Shown here one piece after another: positions 1 through 6,372 of a stretch of DNA of 6,902 nucleotides. Made by a program: the position numbers and the translations under genes. The stretch is from SAR86 cluster bacterium. Lineage in GTDB: Bacteria > Pseudomonadota > Gammaproteobacteria > Pseudomonadales > Azotimanducaceae. The stretch covers positions 1-6,902 of the forward strand of contig JABMOJ010000095.1 of assembly GCA_013204195.1 (NCBI GenBank), read 5' to 3'. Positions within the stretch are counted from its first letter, which is position 1. Each line of letters opens with the position of its first letter. The notes below the pieces were generated by a model, which was not told the origin of the DNA, searched no databases, and saw nothing but the letters and a program-made list of their open reading frames with translations.

Positions 1-1
1 C

Positions 2-616
2 TCTTGGTTAGAAATGCTCGCCGCCATCGGCGTATCTTTGATGATTGCCCAAATCGGCTGGAAGCTGGTTCGACAAAGCGTTGAGGAACTGGTGGATACG
101 GCCGTCGCTGAGTCCTACGTGCAGGACATTCAAAAGAGTATCGAGGAGGTTGAGGGCGTTCGCGGCGTACATAGCCTGCGAACCCGCAGAATGGGGCCTG
201 ACGTACTCGCTGACATCCATTTACAGGTTAACCCTGCCATCAGTGTGTCAGAAGGCCACCATATCGGCGAATGGGTGACTCGAGCATTGCTCGAGGAGTT
301 CTCCGAGTTGACGGACGTCATCGTCCATATTGACGCCGAGGACGACGAGCTTCTTGAAACCCGCGACGCAGCCAGCATTCCACCGTTACGGCGAGAAATT
401 CGCACCGCTCTCACGGAAGCCTGGAGTGACGAGGTGACACCCGAGGAAATCCGAAAGATGATCCTGCATTATCTGAATCACCGGGTTGATGTAGAGCTGC
501 ACCTGAACAAAGATCGGTTCACCGACAGTGCAACTGCTGGACAATTGCAAAATCGCCTCGAAATGCTCGCCACCCACCTGCCTTGGGTAAACCACGTTAC
601 CGTCTGGTATGGCTAA
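2..616 (+). CDS. Cation diffusion facilitator (CDF) family metal exporter, C-terminal part
   Basis: CDF proteins are inner-membrane antiporters that export divalent metals such as Zn2+, Fe2+ or Mn2+ in exchange for protons. The reading frame is open through the left edge, so the start is missing. The ATG at 14 is internal, because SWLE precedes it in frame. What remains is the last transmembrane helix (about MLAAIGVSLMIAQIGWKL), the SVEELVDTAV linker, and the cytoplasmic dimerisation domain with GVHSLRTRRMG, DIHLQVNP, SEGHHIGEW and VIVHIDAED. Counted from the Met at 14, His53, His69, His82/83, His105 and Asp107 sit where CDF C-terminal domains bind metal. About 90 further residues follow the usual end of the family and resemble a degenerate second copy of the domain's strand-helix-strand unit. 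The metal cannot be assigned because the membrane-site residues lie outside the window. The stop codon overlaps that of the convergent small gene. Confidence 0.93.
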   Translation, partial: SWLEMLAAIGVSLMIAQIGWKLVRQSVEELVDTAVAESYVQDIQKSIEEVEGVRGVHSLRTRRMGPDVLADIHLQVNPAISVSEGHHIGEWVTRALLEEFSELTDVIVHIDAEDDELLETRDAASIPPLRREIRTALTEAWSDEVTPEEIRKMILHYLNHRVDVELHLNKDRFTDSATAGQLQNRLEMLATHLPWVNHVTVWYG

Positions 617-945
617 AACCCCAGGGAATATTGCTGTACCTGCGCTGAAACCGGCGGCACATTCCGCGCCAGCCCCTCAGGGCCGGCAGTAGCCCGGATA
701 GCATAGTCCGCTGCGGTAACCGGTGCTGTTAGCTGAAAATCACTAACCATCTTACCATTCCGGCCTCCTTCAGACGATAACATGCGCAGCAGATGGTGGC
801 AGACCACCCGCCCGTGCCGACTTTTTTGACGAGTCACCGCCATCCCTTTGGCTGCCCGCATCGCCAATTGGCTATGCAGACGGCCTGCTGGCGACAGCCG
901 TTCTGAAAGTTCCTGCTCAACTCGATACTGAAAATTGATATTCAT
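613..945 (-). CDS. Small basic protein of unknown function, probably LexA/SOS-regulated
   Basis: I do not recognise this 110-residue protein. It is basic (14 Arg/Lys against 7 Asp/Glu by my count), has no hydrophobic stretch long enough for a membrane helix, and shows no signal peptide. The N-terminal half (about 10-57) looks helical and Arg-rich, with ERLSPAGRLHSQLAMRAAKG; the C-terminal half is richer in Ala, Pro, Val and Gln. The start is well supported: GGAGG lies 6 nt before the ATG, and a TTGACT-17-TATATT promoter carrying two LexA boxes lies just upstream. It does not look like SulA, DinI, YebG, UmuD or TisB by eye. It might inhibit division, act as a toxin, or bind nucleic acid, but that is only inference from the SOS control and the charge. 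The sequence does not exclude that the ORF is spurious and the promoter serves a non-coding RNA. The last 4 nt overlap the convergent CDF gene. Confidence 0.68.
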   Translation of the reverse strand: MNINFQYRVEQELSERLSPAGRLHSQLAMRAAKGMAVTRQKSRHGRVVCHHLLRMLSSEGGRNGKMVSDFQLTAPVTAADYAIRATAGPEGLARNVPPVSAQVQQYSLGF

Positions 946-951
946 TATCAG

Positions 952-956
952 CCTCC
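952..956 (-). promoter_or_regulatory. Ribosome binding site of the SOS-regulated small gene
   Basis: The minus strand reads GGAGG, six bases before the ATG at 945. This is a near-ideal Shine-Dalgarno sequence and the main support for the chosen start and for the ORF being translated. Confidence 0.75.
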
Positions 957-961
957 GTGAC

Positions 962-981
962 TACTGTACGAATACACAGCA
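962..981. promoter_or_regulatory. LexA box, start-site proximal
   Basis: TACTGTACGAATACACAGCA contains a perfect CTGT-N8-ACAG core (964-979). Its centre lies 26 bp from the centre of the neighbouring box, and it covers the predicted transcription start and leader of the small gene. Two boxes in tandem suggest cooperative, tight repression. Confidence 0.83.
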
Positions 982-983
982 TT

Positions 984-1012
984 AATATACTGTTTACTTA
1001 TACAGTAGTCAA
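984..1012 (-). promoter_or_regulatory. Sigma-70 promoter of the SOS-regulated small gene
   Basis: On the minus strand, TTGACT (1007-1012) and TATATT (984-989) are separated by exactly 17 bases. The predicted transcription start is near 976-978, giving a leader of about 32 nt. The entire spacer is taken up by a LexA box, the usual layout of a tightly repressed SOS promoter. Confidence 0.8.
988..1007. promoter_or_regulatory. LexA box, promoter-spacer site
   Basis: The sequence TACTGTTTACTTATACAGTA has the CTGT-N8-ACAG core with TA on both flanks, the form of strong E. coli-type SOS boxes. It overlaps the last bases of the -35 and -10 elements of the minus-strand promoter, so bound LexA should block RNA polymerase. 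Confidence 0.9.
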
Positions 1013-1028
1013 CTGTCTTATTACCCAG
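1013..1028. promoter_or_regulatory. Possible third, degenerate LexA half-matched site
   Basis: CTGT, eight bases, then CCAG matches the LexA core at 7 of 8 positions. It lies just upstream of the -35 element, with its centre 23 bp from that of the strong box. One mismatch in a core base would weaken it considerably, and it may be chance. Confidence 0.3.
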
Positions 1029-1094
1029 CGCACACCAGCGCGTTACCTTCGCGGCGCATCAAAATTTTATCTCCTGATTTGTAGCGACCCGAAA
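1021..1094 (-). other. Frameshifted remainder of the clpB 3' end
   Basis: In the frame reached by one added base at the TTT run (1092-1094, minus strand), translation continues as [11 protein letters not shown], then [12 protein letters not shown], and stops at 1021-1023. This matches the pattern of ClpB C-termini (E. coli: [23 protein letters not shown]). The restored length from ENPLAQ to the end is 32 residues in both proteins. It is either a true one-base deletion or a homopolymer error in the assembly. Confidence 0.82.
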
Positions 1095-3593
1095 CAACTC
1101 CTGAGCCAAAGGGTTCTCGATATAGCGTTGAATCGCCCGCTTCAGAGGCCGAGCACCGTAGATAGGGTCGTAGCCTACATCCACCAGGAACTCCATGGCG
1201 TCCGCATCAAGCTCCAGGCAGATATCAGTTTCCTGAAGGCGCCGTTGCAGAATTTGCAGCTGAATTTTTGCAATACCGACAATTTGATCTTTTGACAATG
1301 GATGGAATACCACAACGTCATCCACTCGATTCAGAAACTCTGGCCTGAAGTGTTGAGTCACTATTCCCATCACCGCGGACTTCATCTCTTCATACTCCGC
1401 CGCACCTGAGAGTGTTTGAATCACATCCGAGCCGAGATTCGATGTCATCACTAGAACGGTGTTCTTGAAATCAACAGTTCTCCCGTGACCATCCGTCAAC
1501 CGACCATCATCAAGCACCTGCAGCAGGATATTAAAAACATCCGCATGCGCCTTTTCCACTTCATCCAGCAAGATCACAGAATAAGGTTTACGCCTGACGA
1601 GTTCTGTCAGATAGCCACCCTCTTCGTAACCAACGTACCCGGGAGGCGCGCCAATGAGACGTGCAACGGAATGCTTTTCCATAAACTCGGACATATCGAT
1701 CCGCACCATGGCATCTTCGGTATCAAACAAAAAGCGCGCCAGTGATTTGCATAGCTCAGTTTTACCTACCCCGGTTGGGCCAAGAAACAAAAATGAACCG
1801 TTAGGCCTGTTCGGATCGGAAATTCCAGCTCGAGAACGTCGAACAGCATTAGCCACCGCGTTCACTGCCTCAGCCTGACCCACCACTTGCTTATGCAATT
1901 CCTCCTCCAACTGCAGCAGCTTGGCTTTTTCACTTTCAAGCATCTTCGCCACCGGGATACCCGTCCACTTCGACACAACCTCGGCAATCTCCTCGTCAGT
2001 GACTTTGTTACGCAACAACTTCATATCTAAGGTTTCTACTTTCGACGCCGAGTCGAGCTCCTTTTCGAGCCCAGGAATTGTGCCATATTGTAGTTCAGAC
2101 ATCCGCGTCAAATCACCGGCTCGCCTAGCTGTTTCCATATCTAACCGAGCCTGCTCCAGAGCTTCTTTGATATGTTGTGCTCCATGCAACGCCGCCTTCT
2201 CGGCGTTCCAGATTTCCTCGAGATCTGAATACTCCTTTCCCATCGTTTCGATGGATTTATTCAAGGTGGCCAGGCGTTGCAGCGAACCTTCGTCGGTCTC
2301 CTTCTTCAGGGCCTCGCGCTCGATTTTAAACTGAATCAAACGACGTTCCAGGCGATCCATATCTTCGGGCTTAGAGTCCATCTCCATGCGAATCAAGCTG
2401 GCTGCCTCATCAATCAGGTCAATGGCCTTATCGGGCAACTGGCGATCAGAGATATATCGATGAGAAAGCTTGGCCGCAGCGATAATCGCTGGGTCAGTAA
2501 TGTCCACACCATGGTGAATTTCATAACGCTCTTTCAAACCACGCAGGATCGCGATCGTATCTTCAACGTTAGGCTCATCCACCTGAACTTTCTGAAAGCG
2601 ACGCTCAAGGGCCGCATCGGACTCCATATACTTGCGATATTCATCCAGGGTCGTGGCTCCGACACAATGCAGTTCACCCCGAGCCAATGCTGGTTTCAGC
2701 ATATTGCCAGCGTCCATTGAACCTTCGGCCTTACCAGCACCTACCATCGTATGAATTTCATCAATAAAGAGGATGACGCTACCTTCTTCCTTCGATAACT
2801 CGCTTAACACCGCTTTGAGTCGTTCCTCAAACTCTCCTCGAAATTTCGCGCCGGCGATCAAGGCTCCCATATCCAACGACAGGATACGTTTGTGGCGCAA
2901 GCCCTCAGGCACCTCACCATTGATAATTCGTTGCGCCAGACCTTCAATGATCGCGGTCTTACCCACACCAGGCTCACCGATCAATACAGGGTTGTTTTTT
3001 GTACGACGTTGTAGCACCTGAATGGTCCGCCTGATCTCGTCATCTCGCCCAATCACAGGGTCGAGCTTACCCTTCTCGGCAAGCTCAGTGAGATTAACCG
3101 TATACTTGTCGAGGGCCTGCCGAGTCTCTTCCGCATTTGGATCCTTGACCGAGTCGCCACCGCGCATCTGATCGATGACTCGCGCCAGCGCATCCTTTTT
3201 GACATTGTATTTCTCAAACAATTGAGCCAGGTCACCACGATCCTCAAGCGCCGCAAGAATCACTAACTCACTGGAAATGAACTGATCATTGCGCTGCTGA
3301 GAAAATTTGTCGGCCACATTCAGCAGACGGCTAAGCTCCTTGGATACTTGAACATCACCATAATTGTCTTTCTGCACCGCTAGGTTCTCAAGCAGCTTAT
3401 CCAGCTCCTCACGAAATTTAGCAACATCCACGCCCATCTGCGAAAATAATGGCCTGGTAGACCCTCCTCGTTGATCGAATAACGCTATGATCAGATGGAT
3501 CGGAGTGATCTGATTGTGGTCCTTGCCCACAGCCAAAGACTGAGCATCGGACATGGCTTCTTGTAATTTGCTGGTAAATCGATCGATTCGCAT
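1059..3593 (-). CDS. clpB: ATP-dependent disaggregase ClpB (Hsp100), apparent frameshift at the C-terminus
   Basis: ClpB is a cytosolic hexameric AAA+ unfoldase that pulls polypeptides out of aggregates together with DnaK/DnaJ/GrpE. The order is: Clp N domain (about 1-145), NBD1 with Walker A GEPGVGKT at 206-213 and Walker B ending in Asp278-Glu279, a coiled-coil middle domain (about 400-525), then NBD2 with Walker A GPTGVGKT at 605-612, Walker [10 protein letters not shown], pore loop GYVGYEEGG and sensor-2 GARPLKR. Numbering matches E. coli ClpB. The first pore loop has Phe251 (GAKFRGEF) where E. coli has Tyr. As read, the protein has 844 residues, and its last 10 ([10 protein letters not shown]) do not fit the family. 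Adding one T to the TTT run at 1092-1094 restores 857 residues and a typical end. The start is the first ATG, with AGGA 10 nt upstream and a sigma-32-like promoter before it. The core machine should be intact whether or not the tail is. Confidence 0.97.
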   Translation of the reverse strand: MRIDRFTSKLQEAMSDAQSLAVGKDHNQITPIHLIIALFDQRGGSTRPLFSQMGVDVAKFREELDKLLENLAVQKDNYGDVQVSKELSRLLNVADKFSQQRNDQFISSELVILAALEDRGDLAQLFEKYNVKKDALARVIDQMRGGDSVKDPNAEETRQALDKYTVNLTELAEKGKLDPVIGRDDEIRRTIQVLQRRTKNNPVLIGEPGVGKTAIIEGLAQRIINGEVPEGLRHKRILSLDMGALIAGAKFRGEFEERLKAVLSELSKEEGSVILFIDEIHTMVGAGKAEGSMDAGNMLKPALARGELHCVGATTLDEYRKYMESDAALERRFQKVQVDEPNVEDTIAILRGLKERYEIHHGVDITDPAIIAAAKLSHRYISDRQLPDKAIDLIDEAASLIRMEMDSKPEDMDRLERRLIQFKIEREALKKETDEGSLQRLATLNKSIETMGKEYSDLEEIWNAEKAALHGAQHIKEALEQARLDMETARRAGDLTRMSELQYGTIPGLEKELDSASKVETLDMKLLRNKVTDEEIAEVVSKWTGIPVAKMLESEKAKLLQLEEELHKQVVGQAEAVNAVANAVRRSRAGISDPNRPNGSFLFLGPTGVGKTELCKSLARFLFDTEDAMVRIDMSEFMEKHSVARLIGAPPGYVGYEEGGYLTELVRRKPYSVILLDEVEKAHADVFNILLQVLDDGRLTDGHGRTVDFKNTVLVMTSNLGSDVIQTLSGAAEYEEMKSAVMGIVTQHFRPEFLNRVDDVVVFHPLSKDQIVGIAKIQLQILQRRLQETDICLELDADAMEFLVDVGYDPIYGARPLKRAIQRYIENPLAQELFRVATNQEIKF

Positions 3594-3603
3594 GAGTTAT
3601 ACG

Positions 3604-3607
3604 TCCT
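3604..3607 (-). promoter_or_regulatory. Ribosome binding site of clpB
   Basis: The minus strand reads AGGA, 10 nt before the ATG. The match is modest and the spacing slightly long, but the start agrees with the family's [14 protein letters not shown]-terminus. Confidence 0.5.
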
Positions 3608-3640
3608 GTATTTGACTTGCCGAATGTAGGTTACCGCTTA

Positions 3641-3668
3641 GTTTGGGGACAGGCACTCGTTATTCAAG
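3641..3668 (-). promoter_or_regulatory. Heat-shock (sigma-32, RpoH) type promoter of clpB
   Basis: On the minus strand, CTTGAAT (3662-3668) is followed after 13 bases by CCCCAAAC (3641-3648). This resembles the RpoH consensus CTTGAAA / CCCCATNT at normal spacing. The predicted start is near 3633-3635, giving a leader of about 40 nt. clpB is a classic RpoH target, which makes the match more believable than the sequence alone would. Confidence 0.7.
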
Positions 3669-3767
3669 AGAAAAATATTCGCCATTTGGCAGCCGTTCAG
3701 TGTGCTCAAACGAACTTGCCAGTTGCTTTCAAGGGAACCCTGTGTCAATTTTGGCGACTTTTGCACT

Positions 3768-3773
3768 AGGGAG
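3768..3773 (+). promoter_or_regulatory. Ribosome binding site deciding the GTG start of dgkA
   Basis: AGGGAG lies 5 nt before the GTG at 3779. The first in-frame ATG, at 3791, would be 17 nt away, too far for this site, so GTG is preferred. Confidence 0.7.
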
Positions 3774-3778
3774 TTACT

Positions 3779-4189
3779 GTGCCCGATAAAATGCCTGAAC
3801 AGAGCGGTCCTGTTGCCTTTGATAAAGCCGCGAATACCGGTTTCAAGCACTTCAAGAACGCTACCCGCTTTTCAATCAACGGGCTGACCATGGCTTACCG
3901 CAATGAAGCAGCCTTTCGCCAGGAACTTGGCCTGTTTGTTATCAGCATTCCTTTGGCAATCTGGCTCGGCAGTAGCCCTTTGCAATGGGCGGCATTGATC
4001 GGCGTAGGCATGATCGTCTTAATTGTTGAACTACTCAACTCAGGCATCGAGGCCTGCATCGATCGAATCGGTACCGAGCACCACCCGCTGTCTGGGCTTG
4101 CTAAGGACTTTGGCTCTGCCGCCGTGATGTTGGCACTGGCGCTCGCTTGTCTCGTCTGGGCTGCCTGTTTAGCTGAGCGAATGTGGTAA
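3779..4189 (+). CDS. dgkA: Diacylglycerol kinase DgkA
   Basis: DgkA is a small trimeric inner-membrane kinase that phosphorylates diacylglycerol with ATP. It returns the diacylglycerol released by membrane-derived oligosaccharide or lipid A modification to phospholipid synthesis. The 136 residues carry an N-terminal amphipathic part, NEAAFRQE (42-49), three hydrophobic segments (about 51-68, 70-88, 113-133), IVELLNSGIEACIDRIG (82-98) and LSGLAKDFGSAAV (104-116). The catalytic and metal residues of the E. coli enzyme all appear at a constant offset of 15: Glu43, Glu49, Glu84, Asn87, Glu91, Asp95, Lys109 and Asp110. The protein is about 14 residues longer than in E. coli, all at the N-terminus, starting from a GTG chosen for its AGGGAG site. 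It is divergent from clpB. I see no clear sigma-70 promoter of its own in the 185-bp gap. It may head a unit with greB, 43 nt downstream. Confidence 0.96.
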   Translation: MPDKMPEQSGPVAFDKAANTGFKHFKNATRFSINGLTMAYRNEAAFRQELGLFVISIPLAIWLGSSPLQWAALIGVGMIVLIVELLNSGIEACIDRIGTEHHPLSGLAKDFGSAAVMLALALACLVWAACLAERMW

Positions 4190-4197
4190 ACACGTCG

Positions 4198-4236
4198 ATG
4201 CCATTACCACCCACCACCATGACGGCTAGACAATGA
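4198..4236 (+). CDS. Possible 12-codon leader peptide before greB
   Basis: A short frame reads MPLPPTTMTARQ and ends in a TGA that overlaps the greB start as ATGA. It has no strong Shine-Dalgarno sequence. The reason to list it is that greB also lacks one, so translation coupled to this frame or to dgkA would explain how greB is started. Chance occurrence is quite possible. Confidence 0.2.
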   Translation: MPLPPTTMTARQ

Positions 4237-4733
4237 CCGAAAAAGTCTACATCACACCAGAAGGTGCAAGGATCCTGAGAGATGAACTCACGAACATCTG
4301 GCGAGTTACGCGGCCGGCCGTGACCAAAATCGTCTCTGCCGCGGCGGCACTTGGCGATCGCTCCGAGAATGCGGATTATATTTACGGTGAAAAGCATCTA
4401 CGAGAGATCGATAAGCGTATTCGTTATTTGACCAAACGCCTGGACAATCTGGAAATCGTCGATCGAAAACCAACAGAGCTAGACAAGGTATTTTTTGGCG
4501 CCTGGATTCATCTGGAAGACGCAGTCGGCACTATCAGTCTGGTCCGCATTGTAGGGGCCGATGAGTTTGACTTGAAAAAAGGCTGGGTCAGTCTGAAATC
4601 GCCACTGGCGGTAGCCTTGCTGGGCAAACGCGAGGGCGATGATATTGTTGTCAAACTGCCCAGTGGCAAACAGGAACTGTATATTCAGACGGTCAGCTAC
4701 GAACCACCAGACACGACCTACACGCAGGAATAG
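4233..4733 (+). CDS. greB: Transcript cleavage factor GreB
   Basis: GreB binds in the secondary channel of RNA polymerase and triggers cleavage of backtracked RNA of up to about 9 nt, rescuing stalled complexes. The protein has 166 residues (E. coli GreB 158). The N-terminal coiled coil (about 1-75) includes WRVTRPAVTK, the loop LGDRSENADY (40-49) with the acidic tip residues Asp42 and Glu45 that hold the catalytic Mg2+, and LREIDKRIRYLTKRLDNLEIVD. The FKBP-like C-terminal domain carries KVFFGAWIHLED, RIVGADEF, SLKSPLAVALLGKREGD and VVKLPSG. The wording LGDRSENADYIYGEK, LREID, VFFGAW marks it as GreB rather than GreA. An in-frame TAG at 4227-4229 rules out a start before 4233. There is no clear ribosome site, so coupling to upstream translation is possible. 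The gene lies 43 nt after dgkA and 3 nt before hisC, which suggests co-transcription. Confidence 0.95.
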   Translation: MTEKVYITPEGARILRDELTNIWRVTRPAVTKIVSAAAALGDRSENADYIYGEKHLREIDKRIRYLTKRLDNLEIVDRKPTELDKVFFGAWIHLEDAVGTISLVRIVGADEFDLKKGWVSLKSPLAVALLGKREGDDIVVKLPSGKQELYIQTVSYEPPDTTYTQE

Positions 4734-4736
4734 AAC

Positions 4737-5822
4737 ATGAGCTTTGAACGGGACAATATCCAGCGTATGCAAGGCTATGCCTCTGGTGAACAACCGGAAG
4801 ACGCTCGCACAATCAAACTCAATACCAACGAGAACCCTTATCCACCTGCACCGGCTGTCAACCGCGTTATACAGGACTTTGATCCCGTCGCGCTGCGGCG
4901 CTATCCGCCGCCCACCGCCGACACTTTTCGAGATGTGGCAGCGGCTTTACACGGGGTTAGCAGAAGCAACATCATCGCAACTCGAGGTGGCGATGAGTTA
5001 TTGCGGCTCATTATCACGACTTTCGTCGACCCTGGACGACTGATTGCTATGACAGCACCTACTTATTCTTTATACCCTGTATTAGCGCAAATTCAGGACT
5101 GTCCCATCTTACAGATTCCGCTGCAGACTGACTGGTCACTGCCTTCTAACTTTTGCCAGCAGGCCAACGAAGCTGGCGCAGCCTTAACGCTGATTGTGAA
5201 TCCCCACGCCCCGACCGGCCATCTGCTGGATGCGGCAACCATTGCGTCAATGGCAGCTCAGCTTGATTCAGTGTTATTGATTGACGAGGCCTATATCGAT
5301 TTCGTTGACCCATCACTGCAGCACGATTGTCTCGATCTAGTGCATCAATTCGACAATTTGCTGTTCCTGCGGACGTTGAGTAAGGGTTACTCTTTGGCGG
5401 GCCTAAGGTTTGGTTATGGTATTGGTACGGCCAGCTTAATCACACCCATGTTGGAAAAGACTCGCGACAGCTACAATCTTGACCTCCTCAGCCAGAAAAT
5501 TGCGACGGCGGCCTTGCTAGACCAAGATCATGCACGCCAGAGCTGGCAACAAGTACGCTTGGAAAGGCAGCGCCTCAGCGAGGCTTTACTGGCTATGGAT
5601 CTGACTTCGGCGCCTAGCCAGGCAAATTTTTTGCTAGTAAATGTTCCTGTAACTATCGGCATATCTGCCGCCTCACTCTACTTAGGACTTAAGCAAAAGC
5701 ACATTCTGGTGCGCTATTTCGACCAACCAAGACTGGACGACAAGCTTCGCATTACTATTGGTACGCGTACTGAAAATGATCAACTACTCGAGGCTCTGAC
5801 GCAATTATTGGCCACTGCTTAG
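4737..5822 (+). CDS. hisC: Histidinol-phosphate aminotransferase
   Basis: HisC is a PLP enzyme of fold type I that makes histidinol phosphate from imidazole-acetol phosphate and glutamate, a late step of histidine synthesis in the cytosol. Across 361 residues it shows the N-terminal LNTNENPYPP (28-37), the PLP phosphate region TRGGDELLRL (82-91), NPHAPTG (155-161), LIDEAYIDF (181-189) with Asp183 and Tyr186, the PLP lysine Lys216 in RTLSKGYSLAGLRFGYG, Arg224, and a C-terminal LRITIGT with Arg338. The Asn that precedes PTG in the E. coli enzyme is Ala158 here. The length is normal for the family. AGGA at 4726-4729, inside the end of greB, is spaced 7 nt from the ATG, so hisC is probably read from the greB transcript. 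No other his gene is nearby. Related aromatic or phenylalanine aminotransferases share this fold, so the substrate is inferred from family resemblance. Confidence 0.92.
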   Translation: MSFERDNIQRMQGYASGEQPEDARTIKLNTNENPYPPAPAVNRVIQDFDPVALRRYPPPTADTFRDVAAALHGVSRSNIIATRGGDELLRLIITTFVDPGRLIAMTAPTYSLYPVLAQIQDCPILQIPLQTDWSLPSNFCQQANEAGAALTLIVNPHAPTGHLLDAATIASMAAQLDSVLLIDEAYIDFVDPSLQHDCLDLVHQFDNLLFLRTLSKGYSLAGLRFGYGIGTASLITPMLEKTRDSYNLDLLSQKIATAALLDQDHARQSWQQVRLERQRLSEALLAMDLTSAPSQANFLLVNVPVTIGISAASLYLGLKQKHILVRYFDQPRLDDKLRITIGTRTENDQLLEALTQLLATA

Positions 5823-5892
5823 ACCAAAATTGGTTTAAGGCCGACGGCCACGACTGATAGAACTTCTTAACGCCATTACGGATGCCCTCAAT

Positions 5893-6372
5893 ATGGTCGA
5901 CGCCAACATCGACAGCGCCTCGCTCACCGGTCGTATCGTCCTGACACCGAATTTTTCCTGGACCTGGCGGGCTAATCTCACGCTACTCTATAGCCTGATG
6001 GCCATCTCTGTGACGATCGGCATCGGGTTTTTATTCGCCGGAGCCTGGTTAATCCTACCTTTTTCAATACTTGAGATAGCCTTTCTCTGGCTATGCATTC
6101 ATTACTGCGTTTATCGCTGCTATCGCCAGGAAATTATCATCATTTCGACTCATGAAGTGGTGATCGAAAAAGGGATTTTTCATCGTCAGGAGGTCCGAAA
6201 TTTCAACCGCAGCTGGTCTCAATTTTTGGTGAAGGGCCCTCGCCGTCGCGGCGACACAAGCACTATATGTATCCGCTCTCATGGGCAGGAACTGGAAATT
6301 GGCAGCTTCCTCAATCAAGAAGACAAAACCCGCCTGATAAATCGATTACACCAAGTTGTCTATGGACACTGA
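5893..6372 (+). CDS. DUF2244 domain integral membrane protein
   Basis: This 159-residue protein matches the DUF2244 pattern as I remember it. It opens with a short cytosolic stretch containing VLTPNFSWTWR, followed by two hydrophobic segments (about 28-49 and 51-73) joined at GAWLILPF. It continues with CYRQEIIIIS, EVVIEKG (88-94), a basic loop KGPRRRGD (114-121), CIRSHGQELEIGSFLN (126-141), and a terminal helix. The layout, two adjoining membrane helices followed by a beta-rich cytosolic domain, resembles bacterial PH-like membrane proteins. No biochemical function is established to my knowledge. The start has a weak GGA 10 nt upstream; no better in-frame alternative is evident. It follows hisC by 70 nt on the same strand and may be read through from it. 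The 3' end contains the likely promoter of the next gene. Confidence 0.85.
   Translation: MVDANIDSASLTGRIVLTPNFSWTWRANLTLLYSLMAISVTIGIGFLFAGAWLILPFSILEIAFLWLCIHYCVYRCYRQEIIIISTHEVVIEKGIFHRQEVRNFNRSWSQFLVKGPRRRGDTSTICIRSHGQELEIGSFLNQEDKTRLINRLHQVVYGH

Noticed and set aside
957..1295. A + strand reading frame of 112 codons starting at a GTG within the LexA region
   Set aside because: Most of it is antisense to clpB, its start lies inside the LexA operator, and it has no ribosome site. The product shows no recognisable pattern.
1485..3021. Several + strand frames of 74-147 codons inside clpB
   Set aside because: They are antisense to a highly conserved protein and reflect its codon pattern; none has a convincing start signal.
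3147..3167. Internal start giving a shorter ClpB, as in E. coli (GTG at codon 149)
   Set aside because: Codon 149 is GTC here, and Met143 has no visible ribosome site, so a short form is not supported.
3594..3778. Sigma-70 promoter for dgkA, such as TTGACT at 3612 or TTGCCA at 3716
   Set aside because: Neither has a recognisable -10 at 16-18 bases, so no promoter was called.
3638..3850. Minus-strand frame of 70 codons between clpB and dgkA
   Set aside because: It overlaps the dgkA start and the sigma-32-like promoter, and no family pattern is seen.
5823..5850. Inverted repeats after hisC (ACCAA/TTGGT and GGCC-GAC-GGCC) as a terminator
   Set aside because: The stems are only 4-5 bp, with no following T run.
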